The notes under the pieces were generated by a model that was not told where the DNA came from, ran no database searches, and saw only the letters and a program-made list of their open reading frames with translations. From NCBI RefSeq assembly GCF_014023275.1, contig NZ_CP054698.1, positions 62,001 through 126,000 of the forward strand: 64,000 nt of DNA, read 5' to 3'. Shown here in pieces: positions 1-7,904 of this stretch (position 1 is its first letter; each line of letters begins with the position of its first letter). Both the position numbers and the translations under genes were made by a program. The DNA comes from Nostoc edaphicum CCNP1411 (GTDB taxonomy: Bacteria > Cyanobacteriota > Cyanobacteriia > Cyanobacteriales > Nostocaceae).

Positions 1-494
1 CCGTAAGCATCGTGGGTGATTTCGTACCAAAATTCCTCTAAACTGTTTTCGTCAATGACTTGCCCGTTGCTTGCTGCCCGCCATAAAGTTTCGCCAGTGC
101 TGCTTTGGGTTGGTGCGCCGCGTACAATCTCTTTTGCCCAAGCATGGTATTCGGAGTCTTTGAGGTCAGGTGGTAAGACTGCAATGGTACGGTAAGTAAG
201 ATTTTCTAATAATTGTGCGATCGCTCCCAACTCCAGATAAAACCCCCATTCAATATAAACGGCGTTTGCTTTGGGTATTTGGTTCAGAAATTCGACTTGT
301 TGAGCATCGCTAAAGACTTGTAAATCAGGAAATTCAGTAGCTATGCGGTTTTGGTCAATGGGAACAGTCCCAGTACCAGGGCTGTAATAAATTATCTTGT
401 CAACATCAGCGATATCTCGCATCTGTTGGCAAACCCAGGTAGTTTTTCCAGCCCCAGATGAACCAGCAACGACAATAATGTTTGGTACAGACAT
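1..494 (-). CDS. P-loop NTPase, possibly CobW/COG0523-like (3' part outside window)
   Basis: The reading frame is open from an ATG at 494 to the left edge, so only the first 164 residues are visible. A Walker A loop of the form GSSGAGKTT lies at residues 11-19 directly after a hydrophobic strand (NIIVVA). This is typical of P-loop GTPases and kinases of the CobW/HypB/UreG group, which handle metal ions or metallocofactors. The CxCC metal motif expected in COG0523 proteins is not in the visible part, so the family call is tentative. A near-perfect Fur/Zur-type box lies 3-22 bases upstream of the ATG, which fits a metal-regulated gene. It could also be an unrelated small ATPase. Confidence 0.6.
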   Translation of the reverse strand, partial: MSVPNIIVVAGSSGAGKTTWVCQQMRDIADVDKIIYYSPGTGTVPIDQNRIATEFPDLQVFSDAQQVEFLNQIPKANAVYIEWGFYLELGAIAQLLENLTYRTIAVLPPDLKDSEYHAWAKEIVRGAPTQSSTGETLWRAASNGQVIDENSLEEFWYEITHDAY

Positions 495-497
495 AAA

Positions 498-516
498 TAT
501 AATGATAATCATTTTT
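498..516 (-). promoter_or_regulatory. Fur/Zur-type operator
   Basis: This 19-bp stretch agrees at 16 of 19 positions with the classical Fur box (GATAATGATAATCATTATC), with a 15-base uninterrupted match at its centre. It sits 3 bases upstream of the ATG of the P-loop gene, where a bound repressor would block transcription or initiation. FurA and Zur (FurB) boxes in cyanobacteria are similar, so the sequence does not say whether iron or zinc is sensed. A COG0523 target would favour Zur. Confidence 0.55.
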
Positions 517-715
517 ATATAGTTTGGAATATAGTAGCAAGAAAATTGCTAACTTTACAAAAAAAGTCAGGAGGCAGTTCAAGAGAGAGGAAAACTGCTC
601 CACGCTCTCTACGAACCGCTGCTGTGATTACGCTATCTATTTCCTGCTGCGATCGCTCTGGGTCTAAGATCCCCACTGTTGCGTCAGCTTCCCGCGAAAG
701 TTCAGTGGCCTCAAT
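515..715 (-). pseudogene. Orphan 66-codon coding remnant, family unknown
   Basis: On the minus strand the frame between stop codons at about 716 and 515 reads like protein: it begins IEATELSREADATVG, continues ILDPERSQQEIDSVI and ends near ELPPDFF. It has no start codon, no ribosome site and no room for an N-terminus, because the HAD gene ends at 735. I read it as the 3' stub of a deleted gene. I do not recognise the family. It could also be chance open frame. Confidence 0.3.
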
Positions 716-734
716 TCAAAAGGGCCCAATACGC

Positions 735-1421
735 TCAAAGATTAGAAGCGATCGCATTTGAATCTTTCTCAATGAGTGAATTCAGAAATGTCCACAACTG
801 CAAATCAGTAAAATCTGGTATTGCCATAAATGCGCCGATTTCCTGCAAAACTTGGGGATTATGGGTAGACGCTATGCCAATGGTGCGGATATCTGCGCTC
901 ACCGCTGAACGAATACCAGAAGGAGAGTCTTCTAAAGCGATCGCTTCTTCTGCTGTAATTCCCAATTTATTCAAAGCAACTTGGTAGGGTGCAGGGTCGG
1001 GTTTACCTGCAATACAATCATCCGCTAAAACAACTGTGTGAAAAGCTTCTTTTATTCCCAAAACATCTAGCATGAATTCTGCATTTAATCTCGGAGCATT
1101 AGTAACTAATGCACGTTTTAGTTGATGTGTATCTGTCCAAGCTAGTAGTTCAGAAAATCCATTCAAAGGTTTGAGATTTGGGGCGAGTTTGCGGAAAAGT
1201 GCCTCTTTTTCATCGGCAAATTTTTGCCCCTCTGCTGCTGATAATTGTGGCAGAATATCCTTAACAATTTCTGGATTTAGCCCCCCACTAATTCGGGTTT
1301 TATAAAATGTTTCGTCAATTTCTATGCTGTAATTTAACAGCATTTCCTGCCAAGCTAGGTAGTGTATAGGATCAGTGTTGACAATAGTGCCATCTAGGTC
1401 AAAGAGAATTGCAGCCAGCAT
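735..1421 (-). CDS. HAD-superfamily hydrolase, beta-phosphoglucomutase-like subfamily
   Basis: Length 228 aa, normal for HAD subfamily IA. Motif I is FDLDGT at residues 7-12, with the nucleophile Asp8 and the acid/base Asp10. Motif II is the VTNAP stretch near residue 106, motif III is the lysine in GKPDP near 139, and motif IV is LEDSPSGI near 163. A helical cap domain follows motif I. These features fit a phosphatase or phosphomutase acting on small sugar phosphates (phosphoglycolate phosphatase or beta-phosphoglucomutase type). The substrate cannot be read from the sequence. It stands alone on the minus strand, divergent from nagB, with about 200 bp of A+T-rich DNA between the two starts for promoters. 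Confidence 0.85.
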   Translation of the reverse strand: MLAAILFDLDGTIVNTDPIHYLAWQEMLLNYSIEIDETFYKTRISGGLNPEIVKDILPQLSAAEGQKFADEKEALFRKLAPNLKPLNGFSELLAWTDTHQLKRALVTNAPRLNAEFMLDVLGIKEAFHTVVLADDCIAGKPDPAPYQVALNKLGITAEEAIALEDSPSGIRSAVSADIRTIGIASTHNPQVLQEIGAFMAIPDFTDLQLWTFLNSLIEKDSNAIASNL

Positions 1422-1617
1422 GATTTTTGGGTAAAATGTAAATAATTGTTAACTTAATTTAAATAGTTTACATTGTTTTTTTGTCCTTAGTGATTGTTCC
1501 TTGGTTAATACAGGGTAAAAAGTGACAAATAATCTGCTAAATCCTAAAACTGTAAGGGCAGATAAGTAGAGCCTCCGGGCAAACTGCCGTATAATTGATA
1601 ACCTTCCATGTAAGCAA

Positions 1618-2391
1618 ATGCTAGCTGATCCAAACTTTTTTCGCGTTGATGATTTACTGGTGCAGATTTACAACTCTGAAGTCGAAATGGCCCAGGATGT
1701 TGCCGAAATCGCACAAAAGTATTTACAGCAGGTTCTCAACGAACAAGATACGGCTGCTGTATTGTTAGCAACAGGTAATTCCCAACTCAAATTTCTTGAT
1801 GCTTTAATTGCATTGGGTGGCGTAGATTGGTCACGGATTATACTGTTCCATCTAGATGAATATTTGGGAATTACTGCTGACCATTCAGCCAGTTTCCGGC
1901 GCTATATGCGAGAACGTGTAGAGAAACGGGTTATTCCTAAAGAATTTCACTATCTAGAAGGTGATACATTGCAACCAGTGGCAGAGTGCGATCGCTACAC
2001 CAAATTATTGCAAGCACAACCAATTGACTTATGCTGTCTTGGTGTTGGCGAAAATGGACATTTGGCTTTTAACGATCCAGCAGTAGCAAATTTTCAAGAT
2101 CCTTATAGTGTGAAATTGGTGAAACTGGATACAGTGAACCGTCAGCAACAAGTAAGCACAGGTCACTTTCCAAATCTAGAAACTGTTCCACAATATGCTT
2201 TTACTGTCACCATCTCGGCGATTTGTTCAGCTAAAAAAATTATCTGCCTTGCTCCAGAAAAACGTAAAGCGAATGTGGTAAAAGAAATGTTGCAAGGAGC
2301 TATAACTACAGATTGTCCGGCTTCTATTCTCCGTCAACAATCCCAAGCGACGTTATTTTTGGACGTAAATTCTGCTAGTTTGCTTTCTTGA
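1618..2391 (+). CDS. nagB: Glucosamine-6-phosphate deaminase
   Basis: Length 257 aa, the usual size for NagB, a cytosolic enzyme that converts glucosamine 6-phosphate into fructose 6-phosphate and ammonia. Family marks are the phosphate-binding LATGNSQ loop near residue 53, the FHLDEY motif near 80 and the GVGENGHLAFNDP signature near 140, which carries the catalytic Asp/His region. The ATG at 1618 follows a stretch without a clear Shine-Dalgarno sequence. The paralogous 6-phosphogluconolactonases lack the GHLAFNDP pattern, so NagB is the better name. The next gene downstream is a fragment and unrelated. Confidence 0.88.
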   Translation: MLADPNFFRVDDLLVQIYNSEVEMAQDVAEIAQKYLQQVLNEQDTAAVLLATGNSQLKFLDALIALGGVDWSRIILFHLDEYLGITADHSASFRRYMRERVEKRVIPKEFHYLEGDTLQPVAECDRYTKLLQAQPIDLCCLGVGENGHLAFNDPAVANFQDPYSVKLVKLDTVNRQQQVSTGHFPNLETVPQYAFTVTISAICSAKKIICLAPEKRKANVVKEMLQGAITTDCPASILRQQSQATLFLDVNSASLLS

Positions 2392-2427
2392 AAAGGGAGT
2401 AGAGAGTGAGGATTAGGAGAGAATTAA

Positions 2428-2994
2428 GCTGTTATTGCTCAAGTTCTGTGTGGCGCGGCTTTGTCGGCAGAAGTCTTTGCTTGTGCTGCCTTTGGAGAAA
2501 ATGTTCTGAGCTTGTTTCACTTGAATGAGCAAATAGTCATGGTGACGGAATACAAGATTGAAGATGGCGATACTCTCAACGGGTTGCTTTTATCTGAAAT
2601 AGCCTATGGATACAGTGTTTTGCCGATTCTCTACCAGAAATATCAGCAAGACAATTACTCCTTCATGCCTTGGTATGATGTTAAGCTTGATGCTGGCGAT
2701 CGCTTGATTGTTTTAGCCACAAGTAGTAGTTTGCAGCGAATTGAATGGGGTGAAATGCTGCCTCGCCTTTGGCAGGTGCAGATTGAAAAAGCTCTAACGA
2801 CAAATGCCATTATATATGGTGCTGAAGAGATACTTTTAATTACAGGATGTAGTTCTACTACTGCTAGGCAATGGATGAATAATTTGCCGAGAGTTTTGCC
2901 AATAGCACTTTATAAACATCAAGCTCAACGTCTCGTGCGCGAGTTAGCAAAAGTACAAGTTTTGGCAAATGTAATCTTCATTGGGCAACCTTGA
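2428..2994 (+). pseudogene. C-terminal fragment of a TrkA/RCK-domain potassium channel-type protein
   Basis: The frame opens after a stop at 2425-2427 and has no ATG before the conserved text begins; the earliest codon able to initiate is a TTG at 2461. The text is an RCK/TrkA-C-like domain (EDGDTLNGLLL near the start, a LDAGDRLIVLAT strand near residue 82 of the 177 counted from the TTG), followed by a helical tail. In full-length cyanobacterial relatives this part follows a channel pore or a TrkA-N NAD-binding domain, and neither is present here. I infer a 5' deletion. Translation from the TTG as a small orphan protein is possible but unlikely. Confidence 0.55.
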
Positions 2995-3416
2995 ACTTCC
3001 TATGACTATAATTTAATTTAAAATAAATAATTCATAATTATTACCCCACGCATATAGCTTGCCCGTTGCGGTATTCCCTTGCTCTGAAATATCAATGCGC
3101 CGTGCATTTTTCTTGGTCAATATTGTTTGGTTTAGCAAGTCGTAATTTGATTAAATCTCACATCTGAGAGTGTCATCGCAAAAAAATTCTGTTACCAAAA
3201 ATGTTACGAGTGTATTGTACTTGGGCTGTTACTTTATCATGATATATAGTTAAGCTCCTCACACCACACGGAAAGCCGTGAAACAAACACTATGTTTCAC
3301 GGCTTTTTCCTTTTCAGAAATAATTTAATTTACAGTGAAACACAACCTTTAGTGGTTTTCCATGCCTGACACTGTATAAACCCAAGCGGTGAATTTCTTG
3401 TCCAGAGATCAGAAAA
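2995..3416. other. Intergenic region with one strong hairpin
   Basis: A+T-rich spacer between the TrkA-C fragment (plus strand) and the 3' end of the catalase-family gene (minus strand). Apart from the terminator-like hairpin at 3272-3306 I see no gene and no long repeat here. Confidence 0.6.
3272..3306 (+). terminator. Rho-independent terminator-like hairpin
   Basis: A perfect 14-bp stem (AAAGCCGTGAAACA with its complement) encloses a 7-nt loop and is followed on the plus strand by a T-rich run (TTCCTTTTC). It lies between two convergent genes. The T-rich side favours plus-strand termination, but the stem could also stop transcripts from the catalase side. Confidence 0.7.
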
Positions 3417-4676
3417 TTACCGTGAATTTTTTCTAGTATGCTTGTTGTTCTCTATGGGGATCTGATTCGGCTCTTTGCGAGGCACATTGTTCATCTTGCG
3501 GCGAAACTCAGACACCTTCTCGTAGATGAGCAGTCGCGATCGGTTCATCGAACCCAAGGGCCGATGTTCGGGTAAGGAATGCCAGGGCGTGAACGCGAGG
3601 TTCTCTGCCATCTCTACCCTACCGTTAGCGTCAATGTCTTGCTTCGGGATGCGAATGATCGCGACCTTTTGAAAGGGAGATACCATTTCGTCCCACAGTT
3701 CCAGAGGATCTTCTACAGGCATCGTCATTGGATCGGCTTGGATCTGGACAGCAAACTCGTAATAAACGTCTTCTGATCCGACCTGTTTCTTCATAACTTC
3801 TCTCAGGAAGTCTGGCCCCATCGTCTTTGGCTGGCGGTTAGTGCTCCGGGAAATCGGGGCAGCTGAGAACTTAATTGCATTCGGCCCTAGCAAGTATGGC
3901 GTCTGACTCCAGTAGCGAATCTGGACGGGATTGAACAATGGCTGCGATCGCATGGACATGATCGCCTTGAGTTCCGTAGGTCGGCTCTCAAAAAACTTCT
4001 CAATTTGACCCTTCAACATCTGCTGATGCAAGAGTTCATAATCCTTGAGGTTTCTTACGAAGAAGGTTGGGAAATTGATCATCACGAAATCTTGCGTCTT
4101 AGCATCCTTTTGCGATTCAAGCAGTTTCTCGCCCTCGACTCCGAACAGTTTGATTGCCATTCCGGCAGCCTGTGGTACTCTGTCCTCTTGAACCTCGACA
4201 TTCCCCGCAGAAAACCGGATCAGGGCATCAAACGTGCGCGGCGTCTTGAACACGCCGTAGCGCAATTCTTTTGGGAGATTATCGAGCACGATGAATTCGG
4301 CATATACCAAGCCGTGTGCTTTCGGATGCGCGTCGCGCAAGACTGGCCGAGTACCGGGCGGAAACTGGGTGTGCAATCGTGCCAGCGACGCGTTGAGGAT
4401 CGAATCAATGAGATCCTTTTCACCCGGCTCGATGGATTCTTGGGCTAGAGCAGGGACGACTGGCTTTTGCACCGATATCTCCTTGGATGCGCCGTCGTCA
4501 GTACCTAGGTTTTTGAGGTGGAAAAACGTCTTATCTTGCCCAGCACGAATAGGATCTTTCGTCCCGTCCAATGCAGTGATCTGTCGAGGTTGGTTAGAGA
4601 AAGAAGGGAGCGTCAACGCCAGTGCAATCACCCCACTGGCTAGCACCAGAAGAACGATTCTTATCAGCTTGCTCAT
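3417..4676 (-). CDS. Secreted catalase-family haem protein (y4iL/SrpA-like), chimeric N-terminus
   Basis: Length 419 aa. Residues 1-28 form a Sec signal peptide. From about residue 80 the protein follows the small catalase-like family used as periplasmic peroxidases, with the DAHPKAHG stretch carrying the distal histidine near residue 116 and the RFSAGN region near 155. Residues 29-78 are not catalase: they repeat the C-terminal tail of the upstream cytochrome (QDKTFFHLKN, ALAQES.EPGE). The ATG overlaps the cytochrome stop by one base (TAATG) behind a perfect AGGAGG, so translation is probably coupled. The function, peroxide removal outside the cytoplasm together with the di-haem protein, is inferred. 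The gene is much richer in G+C than its surroundings. Confidence 0.82.
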   Translation of the reverse strand: MSKLIRIVLLVLASGVIALALTLPSFSNQPRQITALDGTKDPIRAGQDKTFFHLKNLGTDDGASKEISVQKPVVPALAQESIEPGEKDLIDSILNASLARLHTQFPPGTRPVLRDAHPKAHGLVYAEFIVLDNLPKELRYGVFKTPRTFDALIRFSAGNVEVQEDRVPQAAGMAIKLFGVEGEKLLESQKDAKTQDFVMINFPTFFVRNLKDYELLHQQMLKGQIEKFFESRPTELKAIMSMRSQPLFNPVQIRYWSQTPYLLGPNAIKFSAAPISRSTNRQPKTMGPDFLREVMKKQVGSEDVYYEFAVQIQADPMTMPVEDPLELWDEMVSPFQKVAIIRIPKQDIDANGRVEMAENLAFTPWHSLPEHRPLGSMNRSRLLIYEKVSEFRRKMNNVPRKEPNQIPIENNKHTRKNSR

Positions 4677-6589
4677 TAATCCCTCCTAAAAGTGACAATT
4701 TCGCCTGGGTTGATCGATTCTTGGGCTAGAGCAGTCTTTGTCGTTGAAGCCGGTGACAACTGGGGTGCGCCGTTGTAAGTGCCTGGGTTTTTGACGTGGA
4801 AAAACGTCTTATCTTGCCAAGCACGAATAGGATCTTTTGGCCCGCCAAATGGAGCAATCTGTCGGGACTGGTTCGGGATGGACTTCATGTACTCGACCAA
4901 TGCCCAGCGCTCATCCTCAGTCAGCAGTCGTCCGATAACCCCTTTCCCGGTAGGTCTGTTCTCAAACGAATGTCCAGCGTTGGAATTGCCGACCAGCGAG
5001 GTGTCAAATAGGAACTTCCCAGATTTCCCAGACGTGTCCACGCCGACCTTCACCGGATCAAACTCTCGCCCGATGAAGAACGTTTTAGACCGCTCATTGT
5101 CTGGAAGCAGCAATTCGTAGAGATTCGGCACTGAGCCATTGTGCAAGAAGGGCGGTGAGGCCCACATACCTTCAGCCGGGTTAGCCTTGTAGCCGATCGC
5201 CGGAATCGGCTCGGACGGCTCTGGATAAGAAGCCCGATAGCCGTGTGCCGAGACGAGTTCCTCATCGCTGAGTTTGAGCTTGGCTACCGCCTTGTCAAAG
5301 ATCCCACGTTGTATCGCCTGGAAGACAACGGGCGGTGGAGCGATCGCAGCCCCAGTGTCCGGCGCCGGCAGATACTCACTCATCCGTCCAGTTTTCACCG
5401 TCGGGTTGTTCTCGAACTGCGGACTTGAGAACTGCCCCGGATCGGTTCCGATAACATCGACGGAGACGATCGCATTCTCGATAAATCGTTTGCCTTGCTT
5501 TTTGGGTTCGCTCCAACGGTGCGGCCAGGTGGAGTGGCATCCGGCGCAGTTTTGCACAAACAGTTGCGCTCCCTTGGCGGCCTTCTCTCGATCGATCTTG
5601 CCGAGAACACTTTCGGGCCATTGAGGTGGTGCAAGTTTCCGTAGGAGAGCCTCGCTGGCAATTTGGCCCTGAAGGTCTACGGTGGAGTCGAACAGCCCTA
5701 ACTTCGGCGTCTCCGACGTTAAGTCCATCCTCGCAAACACCCCCAGAGATTCACCCTGATTGCGGAGGATGGGGTCAAACAAGACGCCACTCCACTGCGC
5801 CCAGGCTGACTGCGGTATGTTCCAGACGAAAGACGGCTTGACTGGTGCGATCGGCGCTACCCAGTTTTGCGGAATGTCGAGCCAACGGGACTGCACCTGA
5901 TTGTGAATCAGGCGGAGTGCATCCATGCGTCCCGGGCCAACAACGGTTGGTGTTACCGCAAGGATGCCGCGATAGCCATGAACTGCCGCCGCTTCCTCTT
6001 TCAGGCGCTTGCGTAACGCTTCCTTGCCGACATCATCACGCTGTCCCAGGTTCTCTGCTAGCCGAGCGAACTTTTGCGGATCGGCAGCCGTTGCCGCCAG
6101 GGTTTCATCCAGTCCCTCAATGAAGGCATGAACATCAAGTGTTGTGTTGTTACCGCCTGAAATACTGATCTTGGTTCCCTTGTGTTCGATCTGTCCGTTA
6201 TGACACGCGGCACAGCTCAATCCGACCCACTTGCCTTTCCATCGTCCGTCCGCTACCACCGTATTGGTTATGCCTATGGGTAGTCCGTCCGGGTTGTATT
6301 TGGGATCGGCTGGTTGGGGGACGAATCCATACTTGGCAAGGTTTTCGTCGGCACGGAACAGCCTCTGATTATTCGCCGCCTCAAGGTTTAGGAAGATGTC
6401 GTAAGACACCGCAGCCGAACCCTGTGAGGTGTAGTAATAGCGTAGCCGATCCTCTTGAGACCAACCTTGATCAAGGTAGACGACTTTCGCCTTTGTCGGT
6501 CGGTCTTGGGCAAACGAGGCGAGCGTGAACGCCAGTGCCATCACCACACCGGCTAGGGCGAGAAGAACGATTCTCATCAGCTTTCTCAT
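4676..6589 (-). CDS. Di-haem cytochrome c peroxidase-like protein (RoxA-like)
   Basis: Length 637 aa with a Sec signal peptide (residues 1-27). Two covalent haem motifs are visible, CAACH at 126-130 and CAGCH at 348-352. The region SPPFLHNGSVPNLYELL near residue 480 is typical of the bacterial di-haem cytochrome c peroxidase/RoxA superfamily. Such proteins reduce peroxide or cleave oxygenated substrates in the periplasm. The last 65 or so residues (from NQSRQI) match the N-terminal insert of the catalase gene that follows, and the final residues IVTFRRD are simply the translated leader and ribosome site of that gene. The ATG at 6589 has AGGAG at good distance. The operon appears to be two genes on the minus strand. 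Confidence 0.85.
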   Translation of the reverse strand: MRKLMRIVLLALAGVVMALAFTLASFAQDRPTKAKVVYLDQGWSQEDRLRYYYTSQGSAAVSYDIFLNLEAANNQRLFRADENLAKYGFVPQPADPKYNPDGLPIGITNTVVADGRWKGKWVGLSCAACHNGQIEHKGTKISISGGNNTTLDVHAFIEGLDETLAATAADPQKFARLAENLGQRDDVGKEALRKRLKEEAAAVHGYRGILAVTPTVVGPGRMDALRLIHNQVQSRWLDIPQNWVAPIAPVKPSFVWNIPQSAWAQWSGVLFDPILRNQGESLGVFARMDLTSETPKLGLFDSTVDLQGQIASEALLRKLAPPQWPESVLGKIDREKAAKGAQLFVQNCAGCHSTWPHRWSEPKKQGKRFIENAIVSVDVIGTDPGQFSSPQFENNPTVKTGRMSEYLPAPDTGAAIAPPPVVFQAIQRGIFDKAVAKLKLSDEELVSAHGYRASYPEPSEPIPAIGYKANPAEGMWASPPFLHNGSVPNLYELLLPDNERSKTFFIGREFDPVKVGVDTSGKSGKFLFDTSLVGNSNAGHSFENRPTGKGVIGRLLTEDERWALVEYMKSIPNQSRQIAPFGGPKDPIRAWQDKTFFHVKNPGTYNGAPQLSPASTTKTALAQESINPGEIVTFRRD

Positions 6590-7564
6590 CGGTTTCTCCT
6601 AAACGTGATGATTGAACCATCTCCCTGCGGCGGAAACGATTAGAACTATGTCTCTGGCTCTCTTATTACCCCTAGTTATGAGAGTTTTACTTCAATATTT
6701 TTTTATTTAATTGCTTTTAATCTCTTAATTTCTCATCCTACAAGATGTCTCTTGCAAAAAAATTTTGCGGTAGAGTAAAAGATTTACCTACTGTAAATTT
6801 AATCGTGCGATGTACAAGCGTGCCCGAAAACTATCTAGCCGCTTTCTTCAAGCGATACCTGGGTGCTGGCCTAATTCCCAGTCCCTTGTATTTGCGAGGT
6901 TGTGTAAAAGGGACTGGGTGGAATACCAATTCAATTAATGATTGCAACACATCCTTGAGTAAAGACGCGATGAATCGCGTCTCTACAAATGGTCTATTTG
7001 TCGCATTCTTTTTTCAAATTAGTATAAAATCGAAAAATTATGGTGCTTGCTCTTACCCACCACCAAATTTTAAAAAACAATTCCTGGTACCCATTACCCT
7101 AGTACACACAAATCGAATTACCCCCCTTAATCCCCCCTTGCAAAGGGGGGAAAAAAGAAATCTAGTTCCCTCCCCTTTGCAAGGGGAGGGTTAGGGTGGG
7201 GTAAAACCTTGCTTAATTGAGCTATTTCAGACTTGTGTACACCGTAGGTACCCAGTAACCGGAGCGGCGACCAGTTGAAAAGTCTAAATTATTACTTGCC
7301 TCTGCGACTAGAAGTCGCGGCTACACATACAAAACCCGCCTACGCGGGTTATAAAACTCGATTTTCTGCTAGTCCACGCAGGTGAACTTAGCTTGTGTAG
7401 TAGCGAATTATATTTGCTCAAAACTTTTCAAACAACCTCTTGTATCTCAAGAAGAAGTTAGAAGAAATTTATCTTCAGATCATGACATCCTGTGTCTGAA
7501 TAATTTCCTTGTTGGTAATGACTTGGCAAGGATTACGCCGTAGTAGATTCGTGCCACGAATCTA
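6590..7564. other. Long intergenic region packed with inverted repeats
   Basis: Holds the promoter side of the cytochrome/catalase operon (6590-6740), then a hairpin with 10-bp arms CCAGTCCCTT at 6878-6887 and 6908-6917, a palindromic unit AGACGCGAT.ATCGCGTCT at 6963-6982 that recurs elsewhere in the window, the MITE at 7099-7247, and a half copy of the AGAGGTT-family repeat near 7422-7443. A 149-codon open frame across 6745-7194 runs straight through these repeats and is not credible as a gene. Confidence 0.6.
7099..7247. mobile_element. MITE with IS4-type ends (family of the 38.2-kb element), copy 1
   Basis: The right end is GACTTGTGTACACCGTAG, and the left end is a decayed partner (CTAGTACACACAAATC). 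The interior is the C-run/G-run pair ATCCCCCCTT...AAGGGGGG and CCCCTTTGCAAGGGG shared with the copy at 38166-39818. Near-identical flanks (GGTACCCATTACC on the left, GGTACCCAGTAACC on the right) look like an aged target duplication. It has no coding capacity. Confidence 0.65.
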
Positions 7565-7568
7565 CTAC
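7540..7568 (-). terminator. Palindromic hairpin at the 3' end of nblA
   Basis: GTAGTAGATTCGTG and its complement form a perfect 29-nt palindrome around a single C. The nblA stop codon (7565-7567) lies inside the right arm, so the hairpin would form at the very end of the message. No T-tract follows on the minus strand, so it may protect the 3' end rather than terminate. Confidence 0.45.
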
Positions 7569-7771
7569 ACAGTTTCCCCGGAGACTGTGCCTAAATCTAG
7601 TCTCCACTCCTGTTTGAGCAATTGCTGGAAAGTCGTTTCCCGAATTAGCATCTGCTCATACAGCACAAGCAAAAACTCTTGAGCTTGTTTATGGGACATC
7701 TGTTCCACTTTGTCGGCAAAGCAACGGATACTAAATTCTTGTTCTAATGATAATTCGATAGGTTGATTCAT
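7565..7771 (-). CDS. nblA: NblA-type phycobilisome degradation protein
   Basis: Length 68 aa from the ATG at 7771, which has AGGAG 6 bases upstream; an in-frame ATG at 7786 lies in front of that ribosome site and is therefore unlikely. The opening (NQPIELSLEQEFSIRCFAD), the central helix and the YEQMLIRETTFQ.LLK segment are the family pattern. NblA is a small dimeric adaptor that binds phycobiliproteins and brings the Clp protease to the phycobilisome during nutrient starvation. I found no exact NtcA site (GTA-N8-TAC) in the 130 bp upstream, although a 15-bp palindrome is present at 7885-7899. Confidence 0.93.
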   Translation of the reverse strand: MNQPIELSLEQEFSIRCFADKVEQMSHKQAQEFLLVLYEQMLIRETTFQQLLKQEWRLDLGTVSGETV

Positions 7772-7884
7772 TCTTGGCTCCTGCATTAATTGGGGGCGAA
7801 AACGAGAAGCTCGATACTAGCGTTTTTGATATGTTTAAATTACCAGAATCCAGATTGAGCCTCTCTAATCACCGTTTCAGACTT

Positions 7885-7899
7885 TTAGTTAGTAACTAA
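7885..7899. promoter_or_regulatory. 15-bp perfect palindrome upstream of nblA
   Basis: TTAGTTA-G-TAACTAA is a perfect odd palindrome, about 114 bases upstream of the nblA start and just after the 3' end of the 79-aa gene. The form suits a dimeric regulator site. It could also be a weak hairpin at the end of the neighbour's message. No known consensus was matched. Confidence 0.25.
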
Positions 7900-7904
7900 C
7901 CTGT

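Noticed and set aside
406..987. Open frames at 406-603 (minus) and 546-761, 679-987 (plus)
   Set aside because: They are off-frame readings across the P-loop gene start, the coding remnant and the HAD gene. None has a ribosome site or protein-like composition of its own.
6745..7194. A 149-codon plus-strand open frame
   Set aside because: It runs through a hairpin, a palindromic unit and a MITE, has no ribosome site, and its protein text is made of repeat-derived words. Chance open frame.
7772..7904. NtcA site (GTA-N8-TAC) upstream of nblA
   Set aside because: The only GTA...TAC pair near 7892-7906 has 11 bases between the halves instead of 8, so I do not call it.
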